A stretch of DNA of 22,968 nt, taken from NCBI GenBank assembly GCA_937916465.1, contig CALFTK010000046.1, forward strand, positions 1-22,968, written 5' to 3'. The notes under the pieces are model-generated. The model did not search any database. It saw nothing but the letters and a program-made list of their open reading frames with translations, and was not told where the DNA came from. The position numbers were made by a program, and so were the translations under genes. Origin of the DNA: an uncultured Bacteroidales bacterium (GTDB lineage: Bacteria > Bacteroidota > Bacteroidia > Bacteroidales > Bacteroidaceae). Shown piece after piece: positions 1-7,762 of this stretch (position 1 is its first letter; each line of letters begins with the position of its first letter).

Positions 1-11
1 GAAAGCGGATG

Positions 12-43
12 CAAAGGTAGAGAGTTTTTTAATACCCACCAAA
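12..43 (-). promoter_or_regulatory. Bacteroidetes-type promoter for a gene off the left edge
   Basis: Read on the minus strand, TTTG (complement of 40-43) is followed after 20 bases by TACCTTTG (complement of 12-19). This fits the Bacteroidetes vegetative promoter (-33 TTTG, -7 TAnnTTTG). It lies just downstream of the rplQ terminator and points out of the window, so it should start the next transcription unit. The downstream gene is not visible. Confidence 0.7.
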
Positions 44-105
44 TGTTTTACAAACTTTTTTCTAAAAATTTTCAAAAAACATTTTCTACTTAATATATAA
101 GGTGC

Positions 106-134
106 AAAATGAGAGACACAAGGCCTCTCATTTT
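106..134 (-). terminator. Terminator at the end of the ribosomal protein operon
   Basis: A perfect 10-bp inverted repeat (106-115 with 125-134) has a 9-base loop, and the distal arm ends in TTTT in the minus-strand transcript. It starts 22 bases after the rplQ stop codon. The T-run is short, and because the repeat is AT-symmetric it could also work in the other direction. Confidence 0.75.
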
Positions 135-156
135 TACAGAACTTATGATTTTGTTC

Positions 157-633
157 TTACTCTTCAACTTTTGCTTCTTCAGCTGGAGCTGATTCTGCTG
201 CAACAGCCTTTTCAGCAGAAGACTTACGTGAACGACGAGTCTTGGTTGCTTTCTTGGTTGTCTTAGCCATATTTTCATCGTAATCTACGAATTCGATGAA
301 ACACATTTCTGTAGCATCGCTCTTACGGATACCTAATTTAATTATGCGTAAGTAACCTCCTGGGCGATCAGCAATCTTCTGAGAAATCTCCTTGAACAAC
401 TCAGTAACAGCCTCCTTGTTCTGAAGATAGCTAAATACTACACGACGTGAATTTGTATCGTCTTTCTTCGCGCGGTTGATAATTGGTTCAGCATACACGC
501 GCAGAGCCTTTGCTTTAGCAAGAGTGGTCTGTATTCTCTTATGCATGATAAGAGAGCAGGTCATATTTGCGAGCATAGCATTTCTGTGAGATGCTGTACG
601 GCTCAAATGATTGAATTTCTTATTATGTCTCAT
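157..633 (-). CDS. rplQ: 50S ribosomal protein L17
   Basis: bL17, a large-subunit protein near the exit of the peptide tunnel. The first ~115 residues of this 158-aa product are the L17 core, beginning MRHNKKFNHLSRTASHR and containing the conserved YAEPIINRAKKD-type segment. Residues ~125-158 are a low-complexity tail, first Lys/Arg/Thr-rich and then Ala/Glu-rich (AESAPAEEAKVEE). Such tails lengthen L17 in Bacteroidetes compared with the ~120-130 residues usual in proteobacteria. It is the last gene of the operon: rpoA ends 2 bases upstream and a terminator follows, matching the usual alpha-operon order rpsM-rpsK-rpsD-rpoA-rplQ. Confidence 0.97.
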   Translation of the reverse strand: MRHNKKFNHLSRTASHRNAMLANMTCSLIMHKRIQTTLAKAKALRVYAEPIINRAKKDDTNSRRVVFSYLQNKEAVTELFKEISQKIADRPGGYLRIIKLGIRKSDATEMCFIEFVDYDENMAKTTKKATKTRRSRKSSAEKAVAAESAPAEEAKVEE

Positions 634-635
634 TG

Positions 636-1628
636 TTAGTCTTTATCTAATTTATACCTTGAAGTGTCGGTTCCAAATGAAAGATTCAAACGCTCTAGCA
701 ATTCATCAAGTTCGGTCAAAGACTTCTTACCAAAGTTACGGAACTTAAGTAAATCGGTCTTGTTATATGCAACCAAATCGCCAAGAGTATCAACTTCTGC
801 AGTTTTCAAACAGTTCAATGCGCGCACTGATAGGTTCAGATCTGTCAGTTTTGTCTTCAAGAGCTGACGCATGTGCAGTACCTCTTCATCAAACTCTTCA
901 TTACCATCAAGATCTACATTCTCAATTGAAATCTTATCATCTGAGAAGAGCATAAAGTGGTAAATGAGAATCTTTGCAGCCTCTTTCAAAGCGTCTTTAG
1001 GATGAATAGAACCATCGGTGGTAATTTCAAGTACCAATTTGTCATAGTCAGTTTTCTGTTCTACACGGAATGGCTCTACAAGATACTTGACATTACGGAT
1101 AGGAGTATAGATAGAATCCACTGGAATAGTATTTAATTCTGTGCAGAATTCTTTATTCTCCTCTGATGGTATATATCCACGACCTTTATTTATAGATATC
1201 TCTATCTGAAGTGAAGCTTTTGAATCTAAATGGCAGATGACCAATTCAGGATTTAACACTTCAAATCCAGTCAAACATTTACCTATATCGCCAGCTTTAA
1301 ATTCCTTTGCGTTAGCAATTTTAATGCTGACTTTTTCGCTTTCAAATTCTTCAGCAATACGCTTGAATCTTACTTGCTTCAGGTTAAGGATGATGTTTGT
1401 AACATCTTCCATAACACCCGGAACTGTTGAAAATTCGTGCTCTACACCTTCTATCTTGATTGTGTTAATAGCATAACCTTCAAGAGTAGAAAGAAGGATA
1501 CGACGCAACGCGTTTCCAATAGTAATTCCGAAACCAGGCTCTAACGGACGAAACTCAAATTTACCGAAACTATCGGTTGATTCCACCATTATTACCTTTT
1601 CAGGTTTTTGAAATGCTAATATTGCCAT
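636..1628 (-). CDS. rpoA: DNA-directed RNA polymerase alpha subunit
   Basis: A 330-aa alpha subunit, the dimer that nucleates assembly of RNA polymerase and contacts regulators and UP elements. The N-terminal assembly domain (about 1-235) has the hallmark GFGITIGNALRRILLS segment at ~33-48. A short acidic linker (NEEFDEEVLHM, about 243-253) leads to the C-terminal domain (about 260-320), with LSVRALNCLK and FGKKSLTELDELL. The Arg equivalent to E. coli R265, which contacts DNA, is kept in VRALNCLK. It lies between rpsD and rplQ with very short gaps, as in most bacterial alpha operons. Confidence 0.98.
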   Translation of the reverse strand: MAILAFQKPEKVIMVESTDSFGKFEFRPLEPGFGITIGNALRRILLSTLEGYAINTIKIEGVEHEFSTVPGVMEDVTNIILNLKQVRFKRIAEEFESEKVSIKIANAKEFKAGDIGKCLTGFEVLNPELVICHLDSKASLQIEISINKGRGYIPSEENKEFCTELNTIPVDSIYTPIRNVKYLVEPFRVEQKTDYDKLVLEITTDGSIHPKDALKEAAKILIYHFMLFSDDKISIENVDLDGNEEFDEEVLHMRQLLKTKLTDLNLSVRALNCLKTAEVDTLGDLVAYNKTDLLKFRNFGKKSLTELDELLERLNLSFGTDTSRYKLDKD

Positions 1629-1641
1629 TTGCCTCTATTTA

Positions 1642-2247
1642 TTATTTAGAATACAATTCAACGATAAGTTGTTCCTTAATGTTTTCAGGAATATCTTCTC
1701 TCTCTGGTTTGTGCAAGAATTTACCAGCCTTTGACTGTTCATCCCACTCAATCCATGAATACTTGCTGTGGTTGAAACCTGCAAGAGAATCAGCAATTAC
1801 TTCAAGAGATTTAGATCTCTCGCGTACACCAACAATCTGACCTGGTTTAACCTGATATGAAGGAATATTCAATACCTTACCATCTACAACAATATGACGA
1901 TGACTAACAAGCTGACGAGCAGCTGCACGTGTAGGAGCAAGACCAAGACGGAATACTACGTTATCAAGACGAGATTCCAATGCCTGTAACAAGTTTACAC
2001 CGGTAATGCCATCTGCACTTGATGCTTTCTCAAACAAATTGCGGAACTGTTTTTCCAAAACTCCATAAGTGTATTTAGCCTTCTGTTTTTCAGCAAGCAT
2101 CACACCATATTCTGAAGTCTTACGACGACGGTTATTACCGTGCTGTCCTGGAGCGTATTTTCTCTTTTCAAAAGATTTGTCTGCTCCATAGATTGCCTCA
2201 CCAAATTTACGGGCAATTCTAGTTTTTGGTCCAGTATATCTAGCCAT
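1642..2247 (-). CDS. rpsD: 30S ribosomal protein S4
   Basis: uS4, a primary 16S rRNA-binding protein that starts 30S assembly. In many bacteria it also represses its own alpha operon. At 201 aa it is near the usual length. The N-terminal domain begins MARYTGPKTRIARKFGE and lacks the cysteine cluster of zinc-binding S4 proteins. An S4 RNA-binding domain follows at about 92-155 (LESRLDNVVFRLGLAPT, then RQLVSHRHIVVDGKVLN). It starts 17 bases after rpsK ends. Whether S4 autoregulates here cannot be seen from the sequence. Confidence 0.98.
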   Translation of the reverse strand: MARYTGPKTRIARKFGEAIYGADKSFEKRKYAPGQHGNNRRRKTSEYGVMLAEKQKAKYTYGVLEKQFRNLFEKASSADGITGVNLLQALESRLDNVVFRLGLAPTRAAARQLVSHRHIVVDGKVLNIPSYQVKPGQIVGVRERSKSLEVIADSLAGFNHSKYSWIEWDEQSKAGKFLHKPEREDIPENIKEQLIVELYSK

Positions 2248-2264
2248 TATTTTTCGATTTTAAA

Positions 2265-2654
2265 TTAAACTCTTCTTCTTTTTGGTGGACGGCAGCCATT
2301 ATGTGGCAGCGGTGTCACATCAATAATCTCTATAACTTCAATACCTGCACCATGTATAGCACGGATGGCTGATTCACGACCATTTCCCGGGCCTTTAACG
2401 TATGCCTTAACCTTTCTAAGTCCAAGGTCATATGCTACCTTAGAACAATCTTCTGCTGCCATCTGAGCTGCATAAGGAGTGTTCTTCTTTGAACCACGGA
2501 AACCCATCTTACCAGCTGATGACCAAGATATTACTTGACCTTCACTGTTAGCAAGAGTAACAATGATATTATTGAATGATGAGTGAACATGCAATTGTCC
2601 CATTGCATCAACCTTCACATTTCTTTTCTTAGTTGTAACTGTCTTCTTTGCCAT
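2265..2654 (-). CDS. rpsK: 30S ribosomal protein S11
   Basis: uS11, part of the 30S platform near the E site and the Shine-Dalgarno/anti-SD duplex. The product is 129 aa, normal for the family. The conserved segments are VHSSFNNIIVTLANSEG (~22-38), SAGKMGFRGSKKNTPYAAQ (~46-64), VKGPGNGRESAIRAI (~87-101), and the ending DVTPLPHNGCRPPKRRRV. It sits 7 bases downstream of rpsM in the alpha-operon part of the cluster. Confidence 0.98.
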   Translation of the reverse strand: MAKKTVTTKKRNVKVDAMGQLHVHSSFNNIIVTLANSEGQVISWSSAGKMGFRGSKKNTPYAAQMAAEDCSKVAYDLGLRKVKAYVKGPGNGRESAIRAIHGAGIEVIEIIDVTPLPHNGCRPPKRRRV

Positions 2655-2661
2655 AGTTCAA

Positions 2662-3042
2662 TTATTTAGTAGCTTTTTTCTTATTAGCAACAGTTTTCTT
2701 ACGTCCCTTACGTGTACGAGCATTATTCTTTGTGCTCTGTCCACGAACTGGAAGACCTATACGATGACGGATACCACGGTAACAACCTATATCCATCAGT
2801 CGTTTGATGTTCAGCTGAACCTCACTACGGAGGTCGCCCTCTACTATATACTCTGCACCAATCACTTCACGGATTCTTGCTGCCATATCGTCAGTCCAAT
2901 CCTGTGCCTTGATGTCTTTATCCACACCAGCCTTCTCCAAAATTTTGGTAGCGCTGCTGCGACCTATTCCAAAAATGTAGGTTAACGCGATTTCACCCCT
3001 CTTATTCTGTGGGATGTCAACTCCAGCGATTCTTATTGCCAT
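2662..3042 (-). CDS. rpsM: 30S ribosomal protein S13
   Basis: uS13, a 30S head protein that contacts the P-site tRNA and forms bridges to the 50S subunit. The 126-aa product begins MAIRIAGVDIPQNKRGEIAL and has the helix-two-turn-helix core. The C-terminal tail reaching toward tRNA carries the signature YRGIRHRIGLPVRGQ followed by NNARTRKG, then a run of lysines. It follows rpmJ after 27 bases, the normal bacterial order infA-rpmJ-rpsM. Confidence 0.98.
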   Translation of the reverse strand: MAIRIAGVDIPQNKRGEIALTYIFGIGRSSATKILEKAGVDKDIKAQDWTDDMAARIREVIGAEYIVEGDLRSEVQLNIKRLMDIGCYRGIRHRIGLPVRGQSTKNNARTRKGRKKTVANKKKATK

Positions 3043-3069
3043 ATAATAATTAAATTTGTTTACTTAGGT

Positions 3070-3186
3070 TTATCCTTGACGTAACTTCATCTTAGGATCC
3101 TTCTTGTTGATTAAATACAGACGTCCTTTGCGACGAACTATCTTACAGTCGGCTGAACGTTTCTTCAATGAAACTCTAACTTTCAT
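3070..3186 (-). CDS. rpmJ: 50S ribosomal protein L36, zinc-free form
   Basis: A small 38-aa bL36, found by translating the gap between infA and rpsM. The product begins MKVRVSLKKRSADCKIVRRK and ends NKKDPKMKLRQG. Zinc-ribbon L36 carries three cysteines and a histidine, but only one Cys (residue 14) is present, so this is the zinc-independent form. L36 is one of the last proteins added during 50S assembly. The start ATG is 13 bases from the infA stop, and a TAA stop follows Gly38. Confidence 0.95.
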   Translation of the reverse strand: MKVRVSLKKRSADCKIVRRKGRLYLINKKDPKMKLRQG

Positions 3187-3199
3187 ATATCTACTCTTT

Positions 3200-3418
3200 T
3201 TATTTGTACCTGAATACTATTCTACCTTTAGTAAGATCGTATGGAGACATCTCCACCTTAACCTTATCTCCTGGTAAAATTTTAATAAAATGCATTCTCA
3301 TCTTACCGGATATATGACCGGTAATCTCGTGACCATTCTCTAATTGGATACGAAACATTGCATTCGATAACGATTCAACTATCGTACCATCTTGTTCTAT
3401 TGCGGATTGTTTTGCCAT
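3200..3418 (-). CDS. infA: Translation initiation factor IF-1
   Basis: IF-1 binds the 30S A site and works with IF-2 and IF-3 to control initiator tRNA selection. The 72-aa product is one S1-like OB-fold: MAKQSAIEQDGTIVESLSNA, then FRIQLENGHEITGHISGKMR and ILPGDKVKVEMSPYDLTKG, ending RIVFRYK. Length and motifs are those of the standard single-domain factor. One base separates it from map upstream, and it precedes rpmJ, the classic bacterial infA-rpmJ pair. Confidence 0.98.
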   Translation of the reverse strand: MAKQSAIEQDGTIVESLSNAMFRIQLENGHEITGHISGKMRMHFIKILPGDKVKVEMSPYDLTKGRIVFRYK

Positions 3419-3419
3419 A

Positions 3420-4217
3420 TTAAAACTCTTTATCTCCTAAAACTGCTTCTATGTAGTCAAAAGTGGAAAGAATTTCAGCCTTGCCGGCATAAACTGCTAC
3501 CGTATGCTCAAAATGAGCGGCAGGCTTACGGTCACGGGTTCTAACGCCCCAACCATCATTATCCATCACGATTTGCCTTTTTCCTAAAGTAATCATTGGC
3601 TCTATAGCAAGACACATACCTTTTTTAAGTTGTGTACCATAACCACGTTTGCCATAATTTGGAACTGCAGGATCTTCGTGCATTTCGCGACCTATTCCAT
3701 GTCCTACAAACTCTCTAACAACACCATAGCCACACTGTTCACAATGTGTTTGAACTGCGTAACCAATATCTCCAAGACGCTTACCTACTATTGCATTCTC
3801 TATACCTTTGTATAAAGACTCTTTAGTAACTCTAAGTAATTGTCTAACTTCTTCGGACACTTCGCCTACACAAAATGTATAAGCAGAATCGCCGTTGAAA
3901 CCATTCAATAGTGTTCCACAATCTACTGAAACAATATCTCCATCTTTCAATGGAATATCATTAGGTATTCCATGTACCACCATCTCATTTACTGAAGTAC
4001 ATAATGCTGCAGGGAAAGAGGTTTCATCGTTATCAGGGTATCCCTTAAAAGTAGGAATTGCCCCGTTATCGCGAATGAATTCTTCTGCCACCTTTGTCAA
4101 CTGGTTGGTGGTAACACCGGGCTTGATAAGTTTAGCTATCTCACCCAGAGTTTTACCAACTAGCCTATTGGCTTCGCGCATCAGCGCTATTTCATCTTCA
4201 GTTTTAAGAAATATCAT
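3420..4217 (-). CDS. map: Methionine aminopeptidase, type I
   Basis: Removes the initiator methionine from nascent proteins whose second residue is small. The 265-aa protein has the pita-bread fold with all five metal ligands visible: Asp99 (DIVSVDCG), Asp110 (FNGDSAYTF), His173 (EFVGHGIG), Glu206 (LAIEPM) and Glu238 (FEHTV). The conserved substrate-binding His is His82 (VVHGIP). There is no type-II insertion and no N-terminal zinc finger. It lies between secY (9-base gap) and infA (1-base gap). The adk gene that often separates secY from map in Firmicutes is absent. Confidence 0.97.
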   Translation of the reverse strand: MIFLKTEDEIALMREANRLVGKTLGEIAKLIKPGVTTNQLTKVAEEFIRDNGAIPTFKGYPDNDETSFPAALCTSVNEMVVHGIPNDIPLKDGDIVSVDCGTLLNGFNGDSAYTFCVGEVSEEVRQLLRVTKESLYKGIENAIVGKRLGDIGYAVQTHCEQCGYGVVREFVGHGIGREMHEDPAVPNYGKRGYGTQLKKGMCLAIEPMITLGKRQIVMDNDGWGVRTRDRKPAAHFEHTVAVYAGKAEILSTFDYIEAVLGDKEF

Positions 4218-4226
4218 TTTGGGTTA

Positions 4227-5630
4227 TCAATATGCTGTTACACCTGAACGTCCCTTAATACGACCTGTCTTCAACAGACCATCATAGTGACGCATCAAAA
4301 GATGACTTTCAACCTGCTGTAATGTATCGAGAACGACACCTACCAAAATGATTAGCGATGTACCTCCAAAGAACTGAGCAAATGCCTGATTCATTCCAAG
4401 AAGTCTTGCGAATGCAGGTAGAACTGCTACAATTGTTAGGAAGATAGCACCAGGCCAAGTAATACGAGACATTACGCTATCAATATATTCTGCAGTTGGT
4501 TTACCCGGCTTAACACCCGGAATAAAACCATTGTTGCGTTTCAAATCATCTGCCATCTGCTGAGGATTTACAGTTACAGCAGTATAGAACAATGTGAAAA
4601 CAATAATTAATGCAGCGTAAATCAAGTTATAAACAAGACCATCTGTATTTCTTAGTTGCAGAGCAAAACCACTTTGTTCGCCTGTACCAAATATTGCTAC
4701 AGGAATAAACATAATAGCTTGTGCAAAAATGATAGGCATAACGTTTGCAGCATTTACCTTTAGAGGAATATACTGACGTGCGCCACCATATTGTCTGCCT
4801 CCTTCAATTCTTTTTGCATACTGTACAGGAATTTTTCTCACGCCCTGAACTAGCATAATAGTACCGGCGGTAACCATGAACAGAAGAACAATTTCCAATA
4901 GGAACATAATCAAACCACCACCTGCTGCACCAATAGAAGACATACGTGATGTCAATTCCTGCATAAATGCTTCAGGGAAACGGGCTATGATACCTATCAT
5001 GATGATAAATGATACACCATTACCAATACCTTTGTCTGTAATACGTTCACCTAACCATAGGATAAATGAACTGCCTGCAGCCAAAATTAGAGTAGAGGTA
5101 ATAATGAACCAAGTCCAATCTATTGGAGGATTTATACTAACACCCATAGTCTGTTTCAGGTTGAACATATATGAAGGACCCTGAATTAACAGAATTACAA
5201 GAGTAAGATAGCGAGTGTACTGATTAATTTTCATACGACCGCTTTCACCTTCCTTCTGTAATTTCTGGAAATAAGGCACTGCAATTGTCAACAACTGAAG
5301 AACGATTGATGCTGAAATGTAAGGCATTACACCCAACGCAAAGATGGAAGCATTAGAGAATGCACCACCTGAGAACATATCAAGAAGTGACAACAGACCT
5401 TCGCTGGTCTGACGACGCAAATTGATAAGCATCTCGGCATCAACACCTGGAAGTAGTATATGGGTTCCCAGACGGTAAACTGCTATAAAGAGTACCGTCG
5501 TGAGAATCCTATTCCTCAAATCTTCTATCTTAGCAATATTCTTAAGAGTCTGCCAGTTTTTTACCACCACGTAAACTGCCAAGAATGCACATGCTAAAAT
5601 GATTATATATTTTAGAAGATTTTCGTTCAT
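4227..5630 (-). CDS. secY: Protein translocase channel subunit SecY
   Basis: The pore subunit of the SecYEG translocon in the inner membrane. The protein has 467 aa and many hydrophobic helices. Family segments seen are NASIFALGVMPYISASIV (plug/TM2 region), ESGRMKINQYTRYLT, GIGNGVSFIIMIGI, QYAKRIEGGRQYGG (cytosolic loop), NNGFIPGVKPG and the ending LLMRHYDGLLKTGRIKGR. Bacteroidales SecY, as I recall it, normally begins near the segment found here at ~25-40 (NWQTLKNIAKIEDLRNR). The first ~22 residues are extra and include a hydrophobic stretch (~8-23). ATG at 5630 lies 5 bases after the rplO stop. In-frame GTG codons at V21/V22 (first bases 5570 and 5567) are alternative starts that would remove the extension. 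Confidence 0.95.
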   Translation of the reverse strand: MNENLLKYIIILACAFLAVYVVVKNWQTLKNIAKIEDLRNRILTTVLFIAVYRLGTHILLPGVDAEMLINLRRQTSEGLLSLLDMFSGGAFSNASIFALGVMPYISASIVLQLLTIAVPYFQKLQKEGESGRMKINQYTRYLTLVILLIQGPSYMFNLKQTMGVSINPPIDWTWFIITSTLILAAGSSFILWLGERITDKGIGNGVSFIIMIGIIARFPEAFMQELTSRMSSIGAAGGGLIMFLLEIVLLFMVTAGTIMLVQGVRKIPVQYAKRIEGGRQYGGARQYIPLKVNAANVMPIIFAQAIMFIPVAIFGTGEQSGFALQLRNTDGLVYNLIYAALIIVFTLFYTAVTVNPQQMADDLKRNNGFIPGVKPGKPTAEYIDSVMSRITWPGAIFLTIVAVLPAFARLLGMNQAFAQFFGGTSLIILVGVVLDTLQQVESHLLMRHYDGLLKTGRIKGRSGVTAY

Positions 5631-5635
5631 TGTTT

Positions 5636-6082
5636 TTACAATTTAATAGCTGTACCACCTAATGCTTCAATAGCAGCTGCTGCACTCTTTGAGAATGCGT
5701 GAGCCTCTACATCAACTTTCTTAGTAAGCTGTCCGTTACCTAAAATTTTAACCAACTGCTTTGAAGAAACAAAACCTGCAGCAATCAAATCAGATACTGA
5801 CACCTTATCCAAGTTCTGTTTTTCAGCAATTGCCTGGATTAAGTCAAGGTTGATTGCTTTGTATTCAACGTGGTTAATGTTCTTGAAACCGAATTTAGGA
5901 ACAAGACGCTGCAATGGCATCTGACCACCTTCGAAACCAAGTTTTTTGGAATAACCAGAACGTGACTTAGCACCCTTGTGACCTCTGGTAGATGTACCAC
6001 CAAGGCCAGAACCCGGTCCGCGACCAATTCTCTTAGAGGTTTTGGTTGCGCCTTCTGCTGGTTTTAATGTATTTAATTTCAT
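5636..6082 (-). CDS. rplO: 50S ribosomal protein L15
   Basis: uL15, a late-assembling protein deep in the large subunit. I chose the start at 6082, giving 148 aa that begins MKLNTLKPAEGATKTSKRIG, which matches the family N-terminus. An in-frame upstream start at 6109 would add nine residues (MINLKKLRS) that are not family-like. The Gly-rich RNA-binding segment is clear: GRGPGSGLGGTSTRGHKGAK, then FEGGQMPLQRLVPKFGFKN, with an LNG-type C-terminal domain. It sits between rpmD and secY as in standard spc operons. Confidence 0.96.
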   Translation of the reverse strand: MKLNTLKPAEGATKTSKRIGRGPGSGLGGTSTRGHKGAKSRSGYSKKLGFEGGQMPLQRLVPKFGFKNINHVEYKAINLDLIQAIAEKQNLDKVSVSDLIAAGFVSSKQLVKILGNGQLTKKVDVEAHAFSKSAAAAIEALGGTAIKL

Positions 6083-6101
6083 ACTTCTTAATTTTTTAAG
6101 A

Positions 6102-6278
6102 TTAATCAATGATGGTTACCAAATGTTTTACCTTATTGATCATACCTCTGATTGATGGATTATCTTCCAATTCTACAGTTCTGTACAATTTACGAAGACC
6201 TAATGCATCAAGTGTTCTTTTCTGATCAACTGGAGCACCAATACGACTCTTAGTCTGCTTGATTTTAATTTTTGCCAT
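6102..6278 (-). CDS. rpmD: 50S ribosomal protein L30
   Basis: uL30, a small 50S protein. The preferred start at 6278 gives 58 aa beginning MAKIKIKQTKSRIGAP, the family N-terminus. A longer in-frame start at 6299 overlaps the end of rpsE and adds seven unrelated residues. The choice is supported by a strong Shine-Dalgarno, AAGGAGG (complement of 6287-6293), 8 bases before this ATG and overlapping the rpsE stop codon, which suggests translational coupling. Conserved parts are LDALGLRKLYRTVELED and GMINKVKHLV. Confidence 0.95.
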   Translation of the reverse strand: MAKIKIKQTKSRIGAPVDQKRTLDALGLRKLYRTVELEDNPSIRGMINKVKHLVTIID

Positions 6279-6291
6279 ATCTGTAACCTCC

Positions 6292-6801
6292 TTATCCATT
6301 AAATACTTTACTCAAACTGATACCTCTGTTCTGAGCAACAGTTTTAGGATCACGAATCTCTGTGAGAGCCTTTAAAGTTGCCTTAACAAGGTTGTGAGGG
6401 TTAGATGAGCCCTTAGACTTAGCTAACACATCAGTAATACCAACACTCTCCAATACTGCACGCATAGCACCACCTGCAACAACTCCGGTACCTGGAGCAG
6501 CCGGTTTCATGAATACCTCTGCGCCACCGTAACGAGCTGACTGTTCGTGAGGAATAGTTCCTTTGAGAACAGGTACACGTACCAAATCTTTCTTAGCAGC
6601 TTCAACACCTTTTGCAATAGCTGCGGTAACTTCGCTGGCTTTACCCAAACCAAGACCGATAATACCATTGCCATCACCTACTACAACAATTGCAGCAAAT
6701 GTGAACGTACGACCACCCTTTGTAACCTTTGTTACACGGTTGATAGCCACGAGTCTGTCTTTCAACTCTATATCGTTTGTAACTTTTACCTTATTATTCA
6801 T
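6292..6801 (-). CDS. rpsE: 30S ribosomal protein S5
   Basis: uS5, located at the mRNA entry side and important for decoding accuracy. The 169-aa product has the double-stranded RNA-binding-like N-terminal domain (LKDRLVAINRVTKVTKGGR at ~14-32, FTFAAIVVVGDGNGIIGLG at ~33-51). A C-terminal domain follows with TGVVAGGAMRAVLESVGI and SKGSSNPHNLVKATL. The spectinomycin-associated loop around VTKGG is unaltered by eye. Order rplR-rpsE-rpmD is standard. Its stop codon overlaps the Shine-Dalgarno of rpmD. Confidence 0.98.
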   Translation of the reverse strand: MNNKVKVTNDIELKDRLVAINRVTKVTKGGRTFTFAAIVVVGDGNGIIGLGLGKASEVTAAIAKGVEAAKKDLVRVPVLKGTIPHEQSARYGGAEVFMKPAAPGTGVVAGGAMRAVLESVGITDVLAKSKGSSNPHNLVKATLKALTEIRDPKTVAQNRGISLSKVFNG

Positions 6802-6812
6802 AGTAGCCTAGG

Positions 6813-7154
6813 TTAAAAAATGAGACCGTTATTACGTGCGGCATCTGCCAAATTCTTCACTCTACCATGGTACAGGAAACCATTACGGTCAAAAACAACC
6901 TGTGTGATACCTGCCTCCTTGGCATTCTGAGCAATAAGTTCACCAACCTTTACAGCCTGGTCTTTCTTAGACATCTTTTCAAAACCTAATGATGAAGCTG
7001 ATGCCAAAGTTCTACCATTCAAATCATCAATAATCTGAACGTATATCTGCTTATTGCTTCTAAATACACTCATACGAGGACGTTCTACTGTTCCTGAAAT
7101 CTTATTGCGAACGCGGAACTTGATCTTATTTCGTCTTTCTGTTTTTGCTGACAT
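6813..7154 (-). CDS. rplR: 50S ribosomal protein L18
   Basis: uL18 binds 5S rRNA together with L5 and helps seat it in the central protuberance. The 113-aa product has a basic N-terminus (MSAKTERRNKIKFRVRNKIS), then RPRMSVFRSNKQIYVQIIDD and the C-terminal FDRNGFLYHGRVKNLADAAR with the final GLIF. Length and motifs are normal. It lies between rplF and rpsE. Confidence 0.98.
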   Translation of the reverse strand: MSAKTERRNKIKFRVRNKISGTVERPRMSVFRSNKQIYVQIIDDLNGRTLASASSLGFEKMSKKDQAVKVGELIAQNAKEAGITQVVFDRNGFLYHGRVKNLADAARNNGLIF

Positions 7155-7176
7155 AATATTACATTTAAAATGTTAA

Positions 7177-7746
7177 TTACTTAGCAGCAGCTGATTTACC
7201 CGACTTTCTGCGGATAACTTCACCTACAAACTTGATTCCCTTACCCTTGTAAGGTTCAGGCTTACGGAAAGAACGGATCTTAGCACATACCTGACCCAAT
7301 AACTGCTTATCGCATGATTCTAATGTGATAAGTGGGTTCTTGTTTCTCTCAGATTTAGTCTCAACTTTGATTTCTGAAGGCAGAACCAAAACGATTGAGT
7401 GTGAATGCAGAAGTTCGAATGTGATTACATTACCCTGATTTGATACACGATAACCAACACCAACAATTTCTAATTCTGCTTTATATCCTTCAGAAACACC
7501 TACAACCATATTGTTTACCAAAGCACGATAAAGGCCGTGGAAAGCATGACGCTGTTTTGGATTATCCTGAAGTAAATCGGGATTTTCAGACAATGTGATT
7601 ACCCCGTTCTCTATTGACACGTTGATTGAAGGATTGATGCTCTGTGACAAAGCGCCCTTTGGGCCCTTCACTGCAACCACGCCATCCTGAAATGTTACTG
7701 TAACACCTGCAGGAATCTGAATAGGTAATTTTCCAATTCTTGACAT
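7177..7746 (-). CDS. rplF: 50S ribosomal protein L6
   Basis: uL6 sits near the factor-binding region and the sarcin-ricin loop. The 189-aa product has the two tandem L6 domains: the first from MSRIGKLPIQIPAGVTVTFQ to ~85, the second from ~90 with LEIVGVGYRVSNQGN and the C-terminal signature RKPEPYKGKGIKFVGE at ~159-174. A Shine-Dalgarno-like AAGGAG (complement of 7754-7759) lies 7 bases before the ATG, which is notable in a lineage that rarely uses it. It follows rpsH as in other spc operons. Confidence 0.98.
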   Translation of the reverse strand: MSRIGKLPIQIPAGVTVTFQDGVVAVKGPKGALSQSINPSINVSIENGVITLSENPDLLQDNPKQRHAFHGLYRALVNNMVVGVSEGYKAELEIVGVGYRVSNQGNVITFELLHSHSIVLVLPSEIKVETKSERNKNPLITLESCDKQLLGQVCAKIRSFRKPEPYKGKGIKFVGEVIRRKSGKSAAAK

Positions 7747-7762
7747 AGTATAACTCCTTCAA

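Noticed and set aside
1237..1476. Plus-strand open frames opposite rpoA, and many similar ones across the ribosomal cluster
   Set aside because: They are antisense shadows of strongly conserved genes, with no promoter or ribosome-binding evidence.
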